Positions 7,878 through 18,190 of a stretch of DNA of 64,000 nt are shown in pieces. Numbering within the stretch: position 1 is the first letter of the stretch; the number at the start of each line of letters is the position of its first letter. The translations under genes and the position numbers were made by a program. A model generated the notes under the pieces. The model was not told the DNA's origin. It was given only the letters and a program-made list of their open reading frames with translations, and ran no database searches. The stretch spans positions 558,001-622,000 of the forward strand of contig NZ_JADLRJ010000003.1 in the NCBI RefSeq assembly GCF_015477355.1, in the 5' to 3' direction. The DNA comes from Nocardia blacklockiae (GTDB lineage Bacteria > Actinomycetota > Actinomycetes > Mycobacteriales > Mycobacteriaceae).

Positions 7878-8870
7878 ATGACCGACGCACGTCCGGGCAC
7901 GATCGCGGTGGCCGTCGCCCCGGGGCAGCCCGTGTTCGAAGTGGCCATTCCCTACCAGGTGTTCGCCGAGCCGCCGCTCGGCGTCGACCCGGAACGCTGG
8001 TACGACCTGCGACTGTGCGGCCCGCGCGGCACCCGGCACGCGACGCTGCGCGACCCGTTCGTCACGCTGACCGACTACGACTACGACGACCTGATCGCCG
8101 CCGACACGGTCATCGTGCCCGCCACCCCCGACGTGCGGGCCGACCCGCCGGCCGAACTGGTCGAGGCCGTGCGGACCGCGTACGAGGCCGGTGCCCGGGT
8201 GGCGGCGCTGTGCTCGGGGGCGTTCGTGCTCGCCGCCGCGGGTCTGCTGGACGGGCGGCGCAGCACCACGCACTGGAAGCACGTGCGCGCCCTGCTGGAT
8301 CGCTACCCGCACCTGGAGGTGGACCCGGCGGTGCTGTACATCGATGACGGCCGCATCCTCACCAGCGCAGGCACGATGGCGGGAATGGACCTGTGCCTGC
8401 ACCTGATTCGCCAGGATCTGGGTTCGCAGACGGCCAACGCGGCGGCCCGGGGCATGGTGGTCCCGCCGCACCGCTCCGGCGGCCAAGCGCAGTATCTGCG
8501 GTCCCCGGTCCCGGTGTCGGCCGCCGACCCCGGCCTGGCCGCGACGCTGCAATGGGCTCTGGAAAACCTCGAAACACCGCTCACCGTAGGCGATCTCGCA
8601 CGCCGGGCAGGGACCAGCGAACGCACCCTGGGCCGCCGCTTCCACGCCGAACTCGGCGCCACCCCGCTCCGCTGGCTCCTCACCCAGCGCGTCCTGCGCG
8701 CACGAGAACTGCTGGAGGCCACCGACCTTCCCATCGACATCGTCGCCGAACGCTGCGGCCTGGGCAGCGCCGCCAACCTCCGCGTCCACTTCGCCCGCGA
8801 GGTGGGCATCGCCCCGAGCGAATACCGCCGCACCTACCGCGCGGGCCGCCACGAGGTCGTGACCGGCTGA
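7878..8870 (+). CDS. GlxA-family AraC-type transcriptional regulator
   Basis: A 330-residue two-domain regulator. Residues ~1-190 form a DJ-1/PfpI-like (GATase1) domain, with the nucleophile-elbow-like segment VAALCSGAFVLAAAGLLDGR. Residues ~215-325 form an AraC double HTH (TVGDLARRAGTSERTLGRRF and IDIVAERCGLGSAANLRVHF). It is divergent from the MFS exporter, and such pairs usually form a regulator-target unit. The inducer is unknown. It is a confident family call because both domains are complete. Confidence 0.9.
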   Translation: MTDARPGTIAVAVAPGQPVFEVAIPYQVFAEPPLGVDPERWYDLRLCGPRGTRHATLRDPFVTLTDYDYDDLIAADTVIVPATPDVRADPPAELVEAVRTAYEAGARVAALCSGAFVLAAAGLLDGRRSTTHWKHVRALLDRYPHLEVDPAVLYIDDGRILTSAGTMAGMDLCLHLIRQDLGSQTANAAARGMVVPPHRSGGQAQYLRSPVPVSAADPGLAATLQWALENLETPLTVGDLARRAGTSERTLGRRFHAELGATPLRWLLTQRVLRARELLEATDLPIDIVAERCGLGSAANLRVHFAREVGIAPSEYRRTYRAGRHEVVTG

Positions 8871-8873
8871 GAA

Positions 8874-9563
8874 CTAGCCCGGCCCGGCCAGGCGGTAGCC
8901 GTCGAAGAGGCGGCCACCGAACAGGTTCAGCACATCGGTCACCGCGGTGAGCATGGGGGCGGGGGAGCCGGTGGCCGCCGCACGGAGGGCGTCGCTCAGT
9001 GTCCGGGCGTGGTCGCTGCCGGTGTCGCGGTCGAAGGCCGCGAGTTCGCGGCGCAGGCGCTTGCCGCCGGCGGACCAGCGGCGGTGGCCGGTGAGGAGCA
9101 GGTCGGCGCTTCGCTGCCACAGTTCGGCGGCGACCACCAGCTGTTCGTCCGGGTCGGTGGCGCCCGCCAAGTCGTCGAGGAGGTCGGTCAGCACGTAGCG
9201 GCCAGCGCGTAATTCACTGTCGCTCAAGGCCTTCGGGCCCGCGGCGAGCAGCCGCAGCGAATCCTCGCGCAGCCGTGCCCCGCTGCCGTCACGGTCGACC
9301 AGGACGACCGAATGGCCGACCAGCCGTAGCGTGCTGGGCCGCCGCCTACTGTCCTCGACCCTGCGAAAGTGTGCCATCGAGGCCTCGGTCTGCACGAACA
9401 GCTCGACCGGCCGCCCGTCGTGCAGCAGGGACTCCCGGTAGGGTGCCGGTGGTCCCGCGAGCAGGACGGTGATGTCGAGATCCGAAGTGGCCGTTGCGGT
9501 TCCGGTGGCGGTGCTGCCGCCCAGCCAGGCCGCACGCGCGGTGGGGAAGCGGTCGCGGACCAA
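8874..9563 (-). CDS. Nucleotidyltransferase-domain protein, unusual TTG start
   Basis: A 229-residue protein with a minimal polymerase-beta-like nucleotidyltransferase core. The GG-S motif is WLGGSTATGTATATSDLDIT, with the DLD metal-binding pair. A helical C-terminal half contains LWQRSADLLLTGHRRWSAGGKRL. The substrate is unknown. An in-frame TAG at 9588-9590 lies only eight sense codons before the TTG used here. No ATG or GTG occurs between them, so either TTG 9563 is the start or a short N-terminus has been lost. It begins about 65 bp downstream of the xylulokinase stop, on the same strand. Confidence 0.7.
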   Translation of the reverse strand: MVRDRFPTARAAWLGGSTATGTATATSDLDITVLLAGPPAPYRESLLHDGRPVELFVQTEASMAHFRRVEDSRRRPSTLRLVGHSVVLVDRDGSGARLREDSLRLLAAGPKALSDSELRAGRYVLTDLLDDLAGATDPDEQLVVAAELWQRSADLLLTGHRRWSAGGKRLRRELAAFDRDTGSDHARTLSDALRAAATGSPAPMLTAVTDVLNLFGGRLFDGYRLAGPG

Positions 9564-9627
9564 GTATTCGGCGACGGCGATGTCGTCCTACGTCACCGGG
9601 TTGCCTTGACCGCGAGCGGGTTTCGCG

Positions 9628-11025
9628 TCACAGGCCGTGGACGAGTCGGCGGACGCCGTCGTAGCGCGCGCGGATCTCGCGGCCGCGACCCTCGCCGGGA
9701 GCGGAGAACTCCTGCGCGGGCGGTGCGGCCCAGTCCGGCGGCGCGGTCGTGCCGGTGAGTGCCCAGGCCGCCTGGCGTGCGGCGCCGAGCGCGACGTACT
9801 CCTGCGGTTCGGGGACGGCCACGGTGACCTCGAAGATCTCCGCGGCGATCTCGGCGACCAGGCGGTTCGCCGCGGCTCCACCAATGAGCAGCACCCGGCG
9901 CGGCGCGATGCCGTCGGCGCGCAACCGGTCGAGCGCGTCGGCGAGATTGCACAGCATCCCCTCGATCCCGGCGCGCGCCACATGCTCCGGCGACATGTTG
10001 GACACGGTCAGACCGTGCAGGCTGCCCGCGGCGTCGGGGAGGTTCGGGGTGCGTTCGCCGGTGAGGTACGGCAGCAGCGTCAGCCCCTCGGATCCCGGAA
10101 CAGACTGCCTGCCGAGGGTTTCCAGCTCGCGCAGGCCGACACCGAGCAGTGCCGCCGTCCGGTCCAGCACCCGCGCCGCGTTCAGCGTGCACACCAGCGG
10201 CAGGAAAGCGCCTGTGGCGTCGGCGAATCCGTTGATCGCCCCCGCGGCGTCGGCGCTGGGACGCGCGGCGCGGGTGAAGACCGTGCCGCTGGTGCCCAGC
10301 GAGACCACCACGTCGCCGTCGCCGATGCCCAGGCCCAGCGCGGCCGCGGCATTGTCGCCGGTGCCTGCCGCCACCAGCAGTCCGTCACCGGTGTGCCCGG
10401 CCGTCGCCGCGGGGTCCAGGACTCGGGGTAGTTCGGGGACCCGGCCGCGGAATGCCAGCGCGACGATGTCTTCCCGGTACGCGCCGGTCGCCGGGGACCA
10501 GTACCCGGTGCCGGAGGCGTCGCCGCGATCGGTGGTCGGCGCGAGATCGGGGGTGCCGCCGCGCAGCCGCCAGGTGAGGTAGTCGTGCGGAAGCAGCACG
10601 CGCGCCACCCGATCGGCGTGCTGCGGCTCGTGATCGGCCAGCCAACGCAGCTTGGCGACCGTGTGCGCGGCCAGGGGCACGCTGCCGACCGCGTCGGCCC
10701 AGGCCTGCGGCCCGCCGAACTCCTCGGTCAGCTCGCGCGCGGCCGCGGCGGAGCGGGTGTCGTTCCACAGCAGCGCCTTGCGCACCGGAACTCCCGCCGC
10801 GTCGAGCGCGACCAGGCCGTGCTGCTGACCCGCCACCGAGATCGCCGACACCCCGTCGAGCAACCCGTCGCGGGCCGCCCGCAGCGCCCGCCACCACGCC
10901 TCGGCGGGCACCTCGGTGCCGTCGGGATGCGGAACCTTGCTGTGCCGCAGGATTTTCCCGCTGTCCGCGTCGCAGACCACGACCTTGCACGATTGGGTCG
11001 AACTGTCGACTCCGGCTACCAACAT
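9628..11025 (-). CDS. xylB: Xylulokinase (FGGY family)
   Basis: A 465-residue FGGY carbohydrate kinase that phosphorylates D-xylulose to xylulose 5-phosphate for the pentose phosphate pathway. N-terminal phosphate loop: GVDSSTQSCK. Substrate-side motif: ISVAGQQHGLVALD. Second half: the catalytic-Asp motif AAGTGDNAAAALG, the phosphate-2 motif VVSLGTSGTVF, and the adenosine motif IGGAAANRLVAEI. Xylulokinase is favoured over glycerol kinase by the QQHG and WNDTR motifs. No xylose isomerase or transporter lies nearby. A DUF2961 hydrolase lies 28 bp upstream on the same strand and may be co-transcribed. Confidence 0.9.
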   Translation of the reverse strand: MLVAGVDSSTQSCKVVVCDADSGKILRHSKVPHPDGTEVPAEAWWRALRAARDGLLDGVSAISVAGQQHGLVALDAAGVPVRKALLWNDTRSAAAARELTEEFGGPQAWADAVGSVPLAAHTVAKLRWLADHEPQHADRVARVLLPHDYLTWRLRGGTPDLAPTTDRGDASGTGYWSPATGAYREDIVALAFRGRVPELPRVLDPAATAGHTGDGLLVAAGTGDNAAAALGLGIGDGDVVVSLGTSGTVFTRAARPSADAAGAINGFADATGAFLPLVCTLNAARVLDRTAALLGVGLRELETLGRQSVPGSEGLTLLPYLTGERTPNLPDAAGSLHGLTVSNMSPEHVARAGIEGMLCNLADALDRLRADGIAPRRVLLIGGAAANRLVAEIAAEIFEVTVAVPEPQEYVALGAARQAAWALTGTTAPPDWAAPPAQEFSAPGEGRGREIRARYDGVRRLVHGL

Positions 11026-11053
11026 CAGTACCGCTCCTTCGATATCGGCCGGT

Positions 11054-12094
<1,041 letters not shown>

Positions 12095-12216
12095 CGGGAT
12101 TTTGACACGCGACCCGCCCCGCGTGGTCGCGATTCGCGCGGACGGCGGCGATCGCGGCGGCCTGTCGCGCCGGAAAACAGCGCGCGTCGACGCGCGGCCT
12201 GCGCTAGCGTCGCCCC

Positions 12217-12738
12217 ATGTCGTGGACCGCGCCGCCGATTGACCGTCCCCGCCTGCGCACCGCCGGTGACGAACGGGCGCTGCTGCAATCCTGGCTGGAT
12301 CACCACCGGTACACGCTGCTGGCGAAGTGCGCCGGCCTGTCCGCCGCGCAGCTGCGGCTGCGCAGCGCCGAACCGTCGACGCTGTCGCTGCTCGGCCTGG
12401 TCCGGCACATGACGGACGTGGAGCGGTCGTGGTTCCGGATCCGCGCGGCCGGTCAGGACCTCGCCTACCACTACTCCACCGCCGACAACGTCGACGGCGA
12501 GTTCGACGACGTCGACATCGCCGACGCCGCCGCGGACCTCGAACGCTTCCGCGCCGAGCTGGCATCGGTGGACGAGGCGGTCGCGGGCATCCCGCTCGAG
12601 CACACCTTCGTGCACCCGCGCTCGGGCGAGGTGACCAGCCTGCGCTGGGTGTACCTGCACCTCATCGAGGAGTACGCCCGCCACAACGGGCACGCCGACC
12701 TGCTGCGCGAACGCATCGACGGCGTGACCGGCGCCTGA
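12217..12738 (+). CDS. DinB-like DUF664 protein
   Basis: A 173-residue four-helix protein of the DinB/DUF664 group. Histidines that would form the metal site appear in LGLVRHMTDVERSWF and in HLIEEYARHNGHADLL. The first candidate histidine is in WLDHHRYTLL. Such proteins are related to mycothiol-dependent transferases, so a thiol-dependent detoxification role is possible but unproven. The gene ends 3 bp before the convergent LuxR-ATPase stop. Confidence 0.85.
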   Translation: MSWTAPPIDRPRLRTAGDERALLQSWLDHHRYTLLAKCAGLSAAQLRLRSAEPSTLSLLGLVRHMTDVERSWFRIRAAGQDLAYHYSTADNVDGEFDDVDIADAAADLERFRAELASVDEAVAGIPLEHTFVHPRSGEVTSLRWVYLHLIEEYARHNGHADLLRERIDGVTGA

Positions 12739-12741
12739 CAC

Positions 12742-15018
12742 CTACACGCCGTGATCGCGCGCCCAGCCCACGATCTGGGTGCGCGAGGTGAAGCCGAGCT
12801 TGGTGAGAATGTGTTCGACGTGCGTCTCCGCCGTGCGCACCGAGATCACCAGCTCGGCGGCGATGCTCTTGTTGCTGTGCCCGTCGGCGACCAGCCGGGC
12901 CACATCCTTCTCCCGCCGGGTCAGCACGTCGGCGGCCGCGGGGTCGGGGACCGCCCGGCGCGCCGGTGCGGTGGGCGGCGGCGCGGGCGTCCGGTCCAGC
13001 GCGTAGTCGACCGCGGCCGCGAGCGGCAGTGCGGCGCCTCGGTCGAATGCGGCGCGGAAGCGCTTCTCGCCCAGCGACTCTCGCACCCGCGCGCTCGTCT
13101 TCTCGCCGACCGCGCCGACGAGGGTGTCCGCCAGCCGCACCGCGCTGCGCTGCCGCGTCTCCGCCGCGCCCAGCAGCGTCGCGGCCCGCTCCATCTCCGC
13201 GCGGGCGGCGGCGGTCCAGGCCAGCCCGTCGAACGCCGAGGCCAGCCAGACGCACCGGTCCAGGCGGGCGAAGCGCTCGACCGCCTGTCTCAGGTGCGTG
13301 GTCGCCGCGTCCTGGTCGCCGTGGCGCCAGTGGTCGATTCCGGTGGCCCACAGCGCGAGTCCGCCCAGCAGGTGCGGTCCGTGCCGTTCGGTCGCCGCTC
13401 GCAGGCGCCGCGCGAGCGCCGTGGAGCGCTCGTCCTCCAGCAGCGTCGCGCAGACGAAAGCGAAGGCCAGACTGTCCATTTCGACCGATGGCTGCCCGGC
13501 GTCGCGGGCCAGCGCGGCGGCCTGTTCGGCCGAGGTCAGCGCGGTCGCGGTGTCGGCGTCGGTGAACGCGATCAGGGCGTGTGCCAGCCGGATCTCGCCC
13601 CGCAGGTCGGCGGGCACGGGATCGCCTGCGGCGGCGCAACATTCATCCCATAGGCGGGTGGCGGCCGCGCGATCCGACAGCAGCGCGGCCAGCGAGGCCG
13701 CCGACGACAGCGCCGGGATCCGTTCCCGGCTCGGCGCGCGATCGCGCGCCAGGGCGTCGGTGAGCCAGCGGAAGCCCTCCGAGAGGAACCGGTAGTGCTC
13801 CCAGAACGGGCGCAGCGCCGTCGCCGTCTCCAGCGCCAGCCGGGGCGCTTCGTCCAGCGAGAACCGCAGTGCCGCACGGAGATTGGCGTGCTCGCGGAGC
13901 AGTTCCCGGAACCAGTCGAGGTCGTCGCCGGTCCAGTAGGCGTGCTGTCCCCGCAGGGCGAGGGCGCGGAAATGGTCGCGGTGGCGGGTGCGCGCGGCGC
14001 GGTCGCCGCCGTGTTCGAGCAGACGATCGTGGCCGAACTGCCGAATGGGTTCCAGCATCGAGTATCTGGCGACCGTGCCGTCGTAGCGCGGGGTGAGCAC
14101 GGACTTGTCGATCAGCCCGGTGAGCGCGTCGACGAGTGCCGGTGCGCCCGCGGGCAACTCGCACACCGCCTGCGCCGCGTCCAGGTCGAAACCACCGGCG
14201 AACACCGAGAGTTGTTGCCACAGCGCCTGTTCGGCGGGTGTGCACAGGTCGTAGCTCCAGCCGATGGCGCCCTCGATGGTGCGCTGGCGCCGCGGTGCGG
14301 TGCGCGGTCCGGCGGTGAGCAGCTCCATGGTGTCGTCGAGCCGGTCCAGCACCTGGCGCGGGGTGAACATCCGCAGGCGCAGCGCGGCCAGCTCCAAGGC
14401 GAGCGGGATCCCGTCGAGCCGGCGGCAGACGGCCGCCAGCGTCGCGGTCTCGGCGGGTGTCGCGGCGAAGCCGGGGTTGGCGGCGATGGCGCGCTGCACC
14501 AGCAGGCGCAGCGCGTCGCTGTCCGGGTCGGCGGCCGGCAGCGGCATGACGGGCAGCGCCTGTTCCCCGGCGATGCCGAGCAACTCGCGGCTGGTCGCGA
14601 GGACGCGGAGCTGTTCGGTGCCGGCGACCAGCCGCTCCACCAGTTCGGCGCAGGCCTCGATCAGGTGCTCGCAGTTGTCCAGGACGAGCAGCAGCCGCTT
14701 GTCCGCGAGGACCTCGATCAGGCGCGGCAGCGGGGCGGCGGTGTCGTCGCGCAGGCGCAGCGCGTCGGCGACGGCGAGCGTGACCAGTTCGGGGTCGCGC
14801 AGATCGGCGAGTTCCACCAGCCACACGCCGTCCGGGAAGGCCCGTGCCGTCGCCCGGCCGATCTGCCGGGCCAGCCGGGTCTTGCCGACGCCGCCCGGTC
14901 CCGCCAGGGTCAGCACGCGGGTCGAGGACAGCAGCCGGCGCGCGGCGGCCAGCTCGTCGCGGCGGCCCACGAAGCTCGTGACCTCGGCGGGAAGGTTCCC
15001 GGTGACACGCCGCGCCAT
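12742..15018 (-). CDS. LuxR-family regulator with NB-ARC ATPase
   Basis: A 758-residue large regulator. Residues ~35-60 hold a Walker A (LTLAGPGGVGKTRLARQIG), with LLLVLDNCEHLIEA as Walker B. A winged-helix region follows (QRTIEGAIGWSYDLC), then ~330 residues of TPR-like helices. A C-terminal LuxR HTH (VLTRREKDVARLVADGHSNK) completes it. The architecture matches actinobacterial NB-ARC/LuxR proteins that sense an unknown ligand through the helical region. The ATG at 15018 is preferred because the N-terminal SFVGRRDEL motif, typical of these proteins, begins soon after. It is divergent from the luciferase-like gene at 15146. Confidence 0.9.
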   Translation of the reverse strand: MARRVTGNLPAEVTSFVGRRDELAAARRLLSSTRVLTLAGPGGVGKTRLARQIGRATARAFPDGVWLVELADLRDPELVTLAVADALRLRDDTAAPLPRLIEVLADKRLLLVLDNCEHLIEACAELVERLVAGTEQLRVLATSRELLGIAGEQALPVMPLPAADPDSDALRLLVQRAIAANPGFAATPAETATLAAVCRRLDGIPLALELAALRLRMFTPRQVLDRLDDTMELLTAGPRTAPRRQRTIEGAIGWSYDLCTPAEQALWQQLSVFAGGFDLDAAQAVCELPAGAPALVDALTGLIDKSVLTPRYDGTVARYSMLEPIRQFGHDRLLEHGGDRAARTRHRDHFRALALRGQHAYWTGDDLDWFRELLREHANLRAALRFSLDEAPRLALETATALRPFWEHYRFLSEGFRWLTDALARDRAPSRERIPALSSAASLAALLSDRAAATRLWDECCAAAGDPVPADLRGEIRLAHALIAFTDADTATALTSAEQAAALARDAGQPSVEMDSLAFAFVCATLLEDERSTALARRLRAATERHGPHLLGGLALWATGIDHWRHGDQDAATTHLRQAVERFARLDRCVWLASAFDGLAWTAAARAEMERAATLLGAAETRQRSAVRLADTLVGAVGEKTSARVRESLGEKRFRAAFDRGAALPLAAAVDYALDRTPAPPPTAPARRAVPDPAAADVLTRREKDVARLVADGHSNKSIAAELVISVRTAETHVEHILTKLGFTSRTQIVGWARDHGV

Positions 15019-15145
15019 GGCCGGTAACCCTATCGCGCGGCGGTGCGCCGGCGGACCGCATCGGGCATAGGCTGGATGATCGGACAGATATCCGGCGTTC
15101 GACTCATCGACGTGTGTTCGACCCATCGACCCGAGGAGGTCCGCT

Positions 15146-16057
15146 GTGCGGATCGGCATCTTGCTCAACGAACCGACCGGACCCGACGCGCTGCGCCGGA
15201 TCACCGACGACCTGGCGCAGGCCGCCGCGGAGGGTTTCGACTCCGCGTGGCTGTCGCACATCTTCGGTATCGACGCGCTGACCGCGCTGGCGGTCGCGGG
15301 CAGCCAGGTGCCGGGCATCGAACTGGGCACCGCCGTCGTCCCCACCTATCCGCGGCATCCCGGCGCGATGGCGCAGCAGGCCCGCACCACCGCGCTGGCG
15401 GTCGGCCCCGGCCGGCTCACCCTCGGCATCGGCCTCTCGCATCAGGTCGTCATCGAGAACATGTTCGGCTACGGGTTCGAGCGGCCCGCCCGGCACATGA
15501 AGGAGTACCTGTCGATCCTGCTGCCGCTGCTGGAGGGCGAAAACGTCTCGTACCAAGGCGAAACGCTGAGCGCCAACCTCGCCCTGAGCGTCCCGAACGA
15601 GGGTCGGGTGCCGGTGCTGATCGCGGCCATGGGCACGCAGATGCTGAAGCTGGCGGGCCGCCGCGCCGACGGCACCGTGCTGTGGATGACCGGGCCCGCG
15701 ACCATTCGCGAGCACATCGCGCCGACCATCACCGCCGCCGCGACCGAGGCGGGCCGCCCGGCGCCGCGCGTCGTCTGCGCGCTGCCGGTGCTGGTCACCG
15801 ACGACGTCGACGGCGCGCGGGAATCGGCCGCGCAGGTGTTCGGCGCCTACGGCTCGCTGCCCTCGTACCGGGCGATGATGGACCGCGAGGGCGCCGCGGG
15901 CCCGGCCGACCTGGCGATCATCGGATCCGAGGAGCAGGTGGCGGCCCGGGTCCGAGCGGTCTTCGAGGCGGGCGCGACCGAGTTCTACGGCGCCGTGTTC
16001 GCCGGTGGCGAGGCCGCGGCCCGCACCCGCAAACTCCTTGCCGGACTTGCCGATTGA
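15146..16057 (+). CDS. LLM-class F420-dependent oxidoreductase (TIGR03564-like)
   Basis: A 303-residue TIM-barrel luciferase-like protein beginning MRIGILLNEPTG, with FDSAWLSHIFGIDALT, PGRLTLGIGLSHQ and VPVLIAAMGTQMLKLAGRRA. These match the TIGR03564 branch of putative F420-dependent enzymes. A GAGGAGGTCC-type ribosome site precedes the start. The gene is followed after 6 bp by a YjbR-like gene, which suggests co-transcription. It is divergent from the NB-ARC regulator, a plausible controller. The substrate is unknown. Confidence 0.85.
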   Translation: MRIGILLNEPTGPDALRRITDDLAQAAAEGFDSAWLSHIFGIDALTALAVAGSQVPGIELGTAVVPTYPRHPGAMAQQARTTALAVGPGRLTLGIGLSHQVVIENMFGYGFERPARHMKEYLSILLPLLEGENVSYQGETLSANLALSVPNEGRVPVLIAAMGTQMLKLAGRRADGTVLWMTGPATIREHIAPTITAAATEAGRPAPRVVCALPVLVTDDVDGARESAAQVFGAYGSLPSYRAMMDREGAAGPADLAIIGSEEQVAARVRAVFEAGATEFYGAVFAGGEAAARTRKLLAGLAD

Positions 16058-16063
16058 GGTGTC

Positions 16064-16474
16064 GTGATGGCACGCCGCGCCCGGGTGGAGGATGTGCACG
16101 AGCTGGCCGGATCGATGCCGCACGTGACCGTCGAGTACGGCCCGCAGGGTAACGCGATCTATCAGGTGGGGCGGAAGTCGTTCGTCTTCTTCCGCACCCC
16201 GCGCCCGGATGCGTTCGACCCCGAGTCCGGGGAGCGCTACACCGATGTGATCGTGATCTGGGTGCCCTCGGAATCGGACAAGCGGGCGCTGGTGCAGGAT
16301 CCCGGCTCGCCGTTCTTCAGCACCGCGCACTTCGACGGTCACCTGTCGGTGCTGGTGCGCGGCAGCCGGATCGGCGAACTCGGGCTCGACGAGCTGACCG
16401 AGGTGATACAGGACGCGTGGCTGTCGCGCGCCTCGGCGGCGCGGGCGAAACGCTGGCTAGCCGAGCACGGCTGA
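16064..16474 (+). CDS. MmcQ/YjbR-family protein
   Basis: A 136-residue CyaY-like-fold protein. Typical segments are ELAGSMPHVTVEYGPQGNAIYQVGRK, split as a start and a first strand pair, then VIVIWVPSESDKRALVQDP and DAWLSRASAARAKRWLAEHG. Members are annotated as DNA-binding, but direct evidence is thin and function is uncertain. Starts at GTG 16064 or ATG 16067 differ by one residue. It sits 6 bp after the luciferase-like gene. Confidence 0.75.
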   Translation: MMARRARVEDVHELAGSMPHVTVEYGPQGNAIYQVGRKSFVFFRTPRPDAFDPESGERYTDVIVIWVPSESDKRALVQDPGSPFFSTAHFDGHLSVLVRGSRIGELGLDELTEVIQDAWLSRASAARAKRWLAEHG

Positions 16475-16521
16475 CCGAACGCTGTTGACCTCGAGTGTGG
16501 TTGAGGGTGGACAGTGTCGGC

Positions 16522-17190
16522 ATGACGCAAACCGCAGAGTTCTGGAACCCGGTGTACGACAACGGCACCGCGCCGTGGGTGATCGGTGAGCCGCAGCCCG
16601 CGATCGTCGAGCTGGAACGCGAAGGCCGAATCCGCGGCCGCGTACTCGACCCCGGCAGCGGGGCGGGGGAGCACACCATCCTGCTCACCCGCCTCGGCTA
16701 CGACGTGCTCGGCGTCGACCTCTCGCCCAGCGCCGTGGCCCACGCCCGCCGCAACGCCGCCGAGAAGGGCGTGCCCGCAGCGCGTTTCGAGGTCGCCGAC
16801 GCCGTGCGGCTGGGCCGCGAACCCGCCGCGACCGCCGCGCTGGGGGTCTTCGACACGATCATCGACAGCGCGTTGTTCCACGTGTTCCGTGAGGAGCCCG
16901 AGGCCCGCGCCGACTACGTGCGCGGCCTGCACGCCCTCTGCGCGCCGGGCGGGTACGTGCACGTGCTGGCGCTGTCGACCGCCGAGCCGGGCATCGGCCC
17001 GCGCATCAGCGACACCTTGATCCGCGAATCCTTCGCGGCCGGTTGGGAAGTGGAGGAGCTGCGGCCGAGCCGGTATCGCGGCCGGATCACCGGACTGGTC
17101 GCCGCCGAGGCCGACGCCCTCGACCTGCGCCCGTCGGACGACGGCATCATCGACACCGCCGCCTGGCTGGCCCGCATCCGCCGCCTGTGA
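16522..17190 (+). CDS. Class I SAM-dependent methyltransferase
   Basis: A 222-residue Rossmann methyltransferase. The SAM-binding motif I is VLDPGSGAGEHTILLTRLG near residue 42. The acidic motif II is VLGVDLSPSAVAHARRNA, and motif IV is FDTIIDSALFHVF. The Asn-rich N-terminus (WNPVYDNGTAPWVIGEPQP) resembles thiopurine/small-molecule methyltransferases. The ATG at 16522 starts the family-like sequence. Ends 7 bp before the convergent IclR gene. The substrate is unknown. Confidence 0.85.
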   Translation: MTQTAEFWNPVYDNGTAPWVIGEPQPAIVELEREGRIRGRVLDPGSGAGEHTILLTRLGYDVLGVDLSPSAVAHARRNAAEKGVPAARFEVADAVRLGREPAATAALGVFDTIIDSALFHVFREEPEARADYVRGLHALCAPGGYVHVLALSTAEPGIGPRISDTLIRESFAAGWEVEELRPSRYRGRITGLVAAEADALDLRPSDDGIIDTAAWLARIRRL

Positions 17191-17197
17191 CCGCCGG

Positions 17198-18025
17198 TCA
17201 GCGCCATCCCGCGCGGCGCGGCGACAGGGCACGGCCGGCCTCGTGGGCCACCTCCAGCACCACGCGGGCCAGCCGGTCGAAGCTCATCGTCTCGACCGGA
17301 CCGGACAGCGACAGCGCCGCCGGCGCGCTGCCGCGGACCCGTAACGGTGCTGCGACACAGGCGATTCCGGCGACCGACTCCTCGCGGTCGACGGCCACGC
17401 CCTGCCGCAGCCGGATCTGGGCCAGTTCACGGCGCAGGGCCTCGGGCTCGCACAGGGTGCGCGGGGTGAGCCGGGGCAGCCGGGTGCGGAACGCCGCCTC
17501 GGCGATACCCGGTTCCAGCGCGGCCAGCATGGCCTTGCCCAGCGCCGTGGCGTGCGCGGGCATCCGGCCGCCGAGCCGGGTGGGCAGCGCGGTGGCGAAG
17601 CGGCCGCCGGCCTTGTCCAGGTAGACGATGTCGCGTCCGTCGAGCACCGCCAGATGCCCGACCGTGCCGGTGCGCTGCGACAGTTCGTGCAGCAGCGGGC
17701 CGACCGCGTCGCGGATCTCGTTGTGGTCGGCGGTGAGCCCGCCCAGCTCCAGCGTGCGCATGCCGAGGCGGTAGCCGCCGGAGGTGTGCGCCAGCCAGCG
17801 CAGCCGGATCATCTGGTCCAGGATGCGGTGGACCGTCGAGCGCGGCAGCCCGGTCCGTTCCACCAGTTCCAGCAGGGTCAGCGTGGGCGTGGTGGCGTCG
17901 AACGCGTCGAGGATCAGGGTCATCCGCTCGATCATCGAGACCGGCAGGGCCGAATTGCGGGTGTCCGTCGCGTGGCGCGGGGCGGGAGTGGTGCGTTCCG
18001 CGGAGGGCAGCACGGTGACGGTCAT
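17198..18025 (-). CDS. IclR-family transcriptional regulator
   Basis: A 275-residue regulator. The N-terminal winged HTH at residues ~30-90 reads LLELVERTGLPRSTVHRILD followed by GGYRLG. The C-terminal effector domain has GHLAVLDGRDIVYLDKAGG, MPAHATALGKAMLA and VAVDREESVAGIACVAAPL, all typical of IclR. An N-terminal ~30-residue disordered extension precedes the HTH. The neighbouring Old-Yellow-Enzyme fusion is on the same strand, 165 bp upstream. No pathway is evident, so its regulon is unknown. Confidence 0.9.
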   Translation of the reverse strand: MTVTVLPSAERTTPAPRHATDTRNSALPVSMIERMTLILDAFDATTPTLTLLELVERTGLPRSTVHRILDQMIRLRWLAHTSGGYRLGMRTLELGGLTADHNEIRDAVGPLLHELSQRTGTVGHLAVLDGRDIVYLDKAGGRFATALPTRLGGRMPAHATALGKAMLAALEPGIAEAAFRTRLPRLTPRTLCEPEALRRELAQIRLRQGVAVDREESVAGIACVAAPLRVRGSAPAALSLSGPVETMSFDRLARVVLEVAHEAGRALSPRRAGWR

Positions 18026-18190
18026 AAAATCCTCCGATAGCTCAGGTGGAGTCTAGAAGTACTTCGATCGGGCAGGTGCGAATTCACCGTTTGTGTCTCC
18101 AGTCACAGTGACTTGCCGTCCGCCGGTTGCGAATCCGTGGAACTACGTACCTCGCGTCGATCGAGCAGGAGGATGCCGGTCCCGCCGCGC

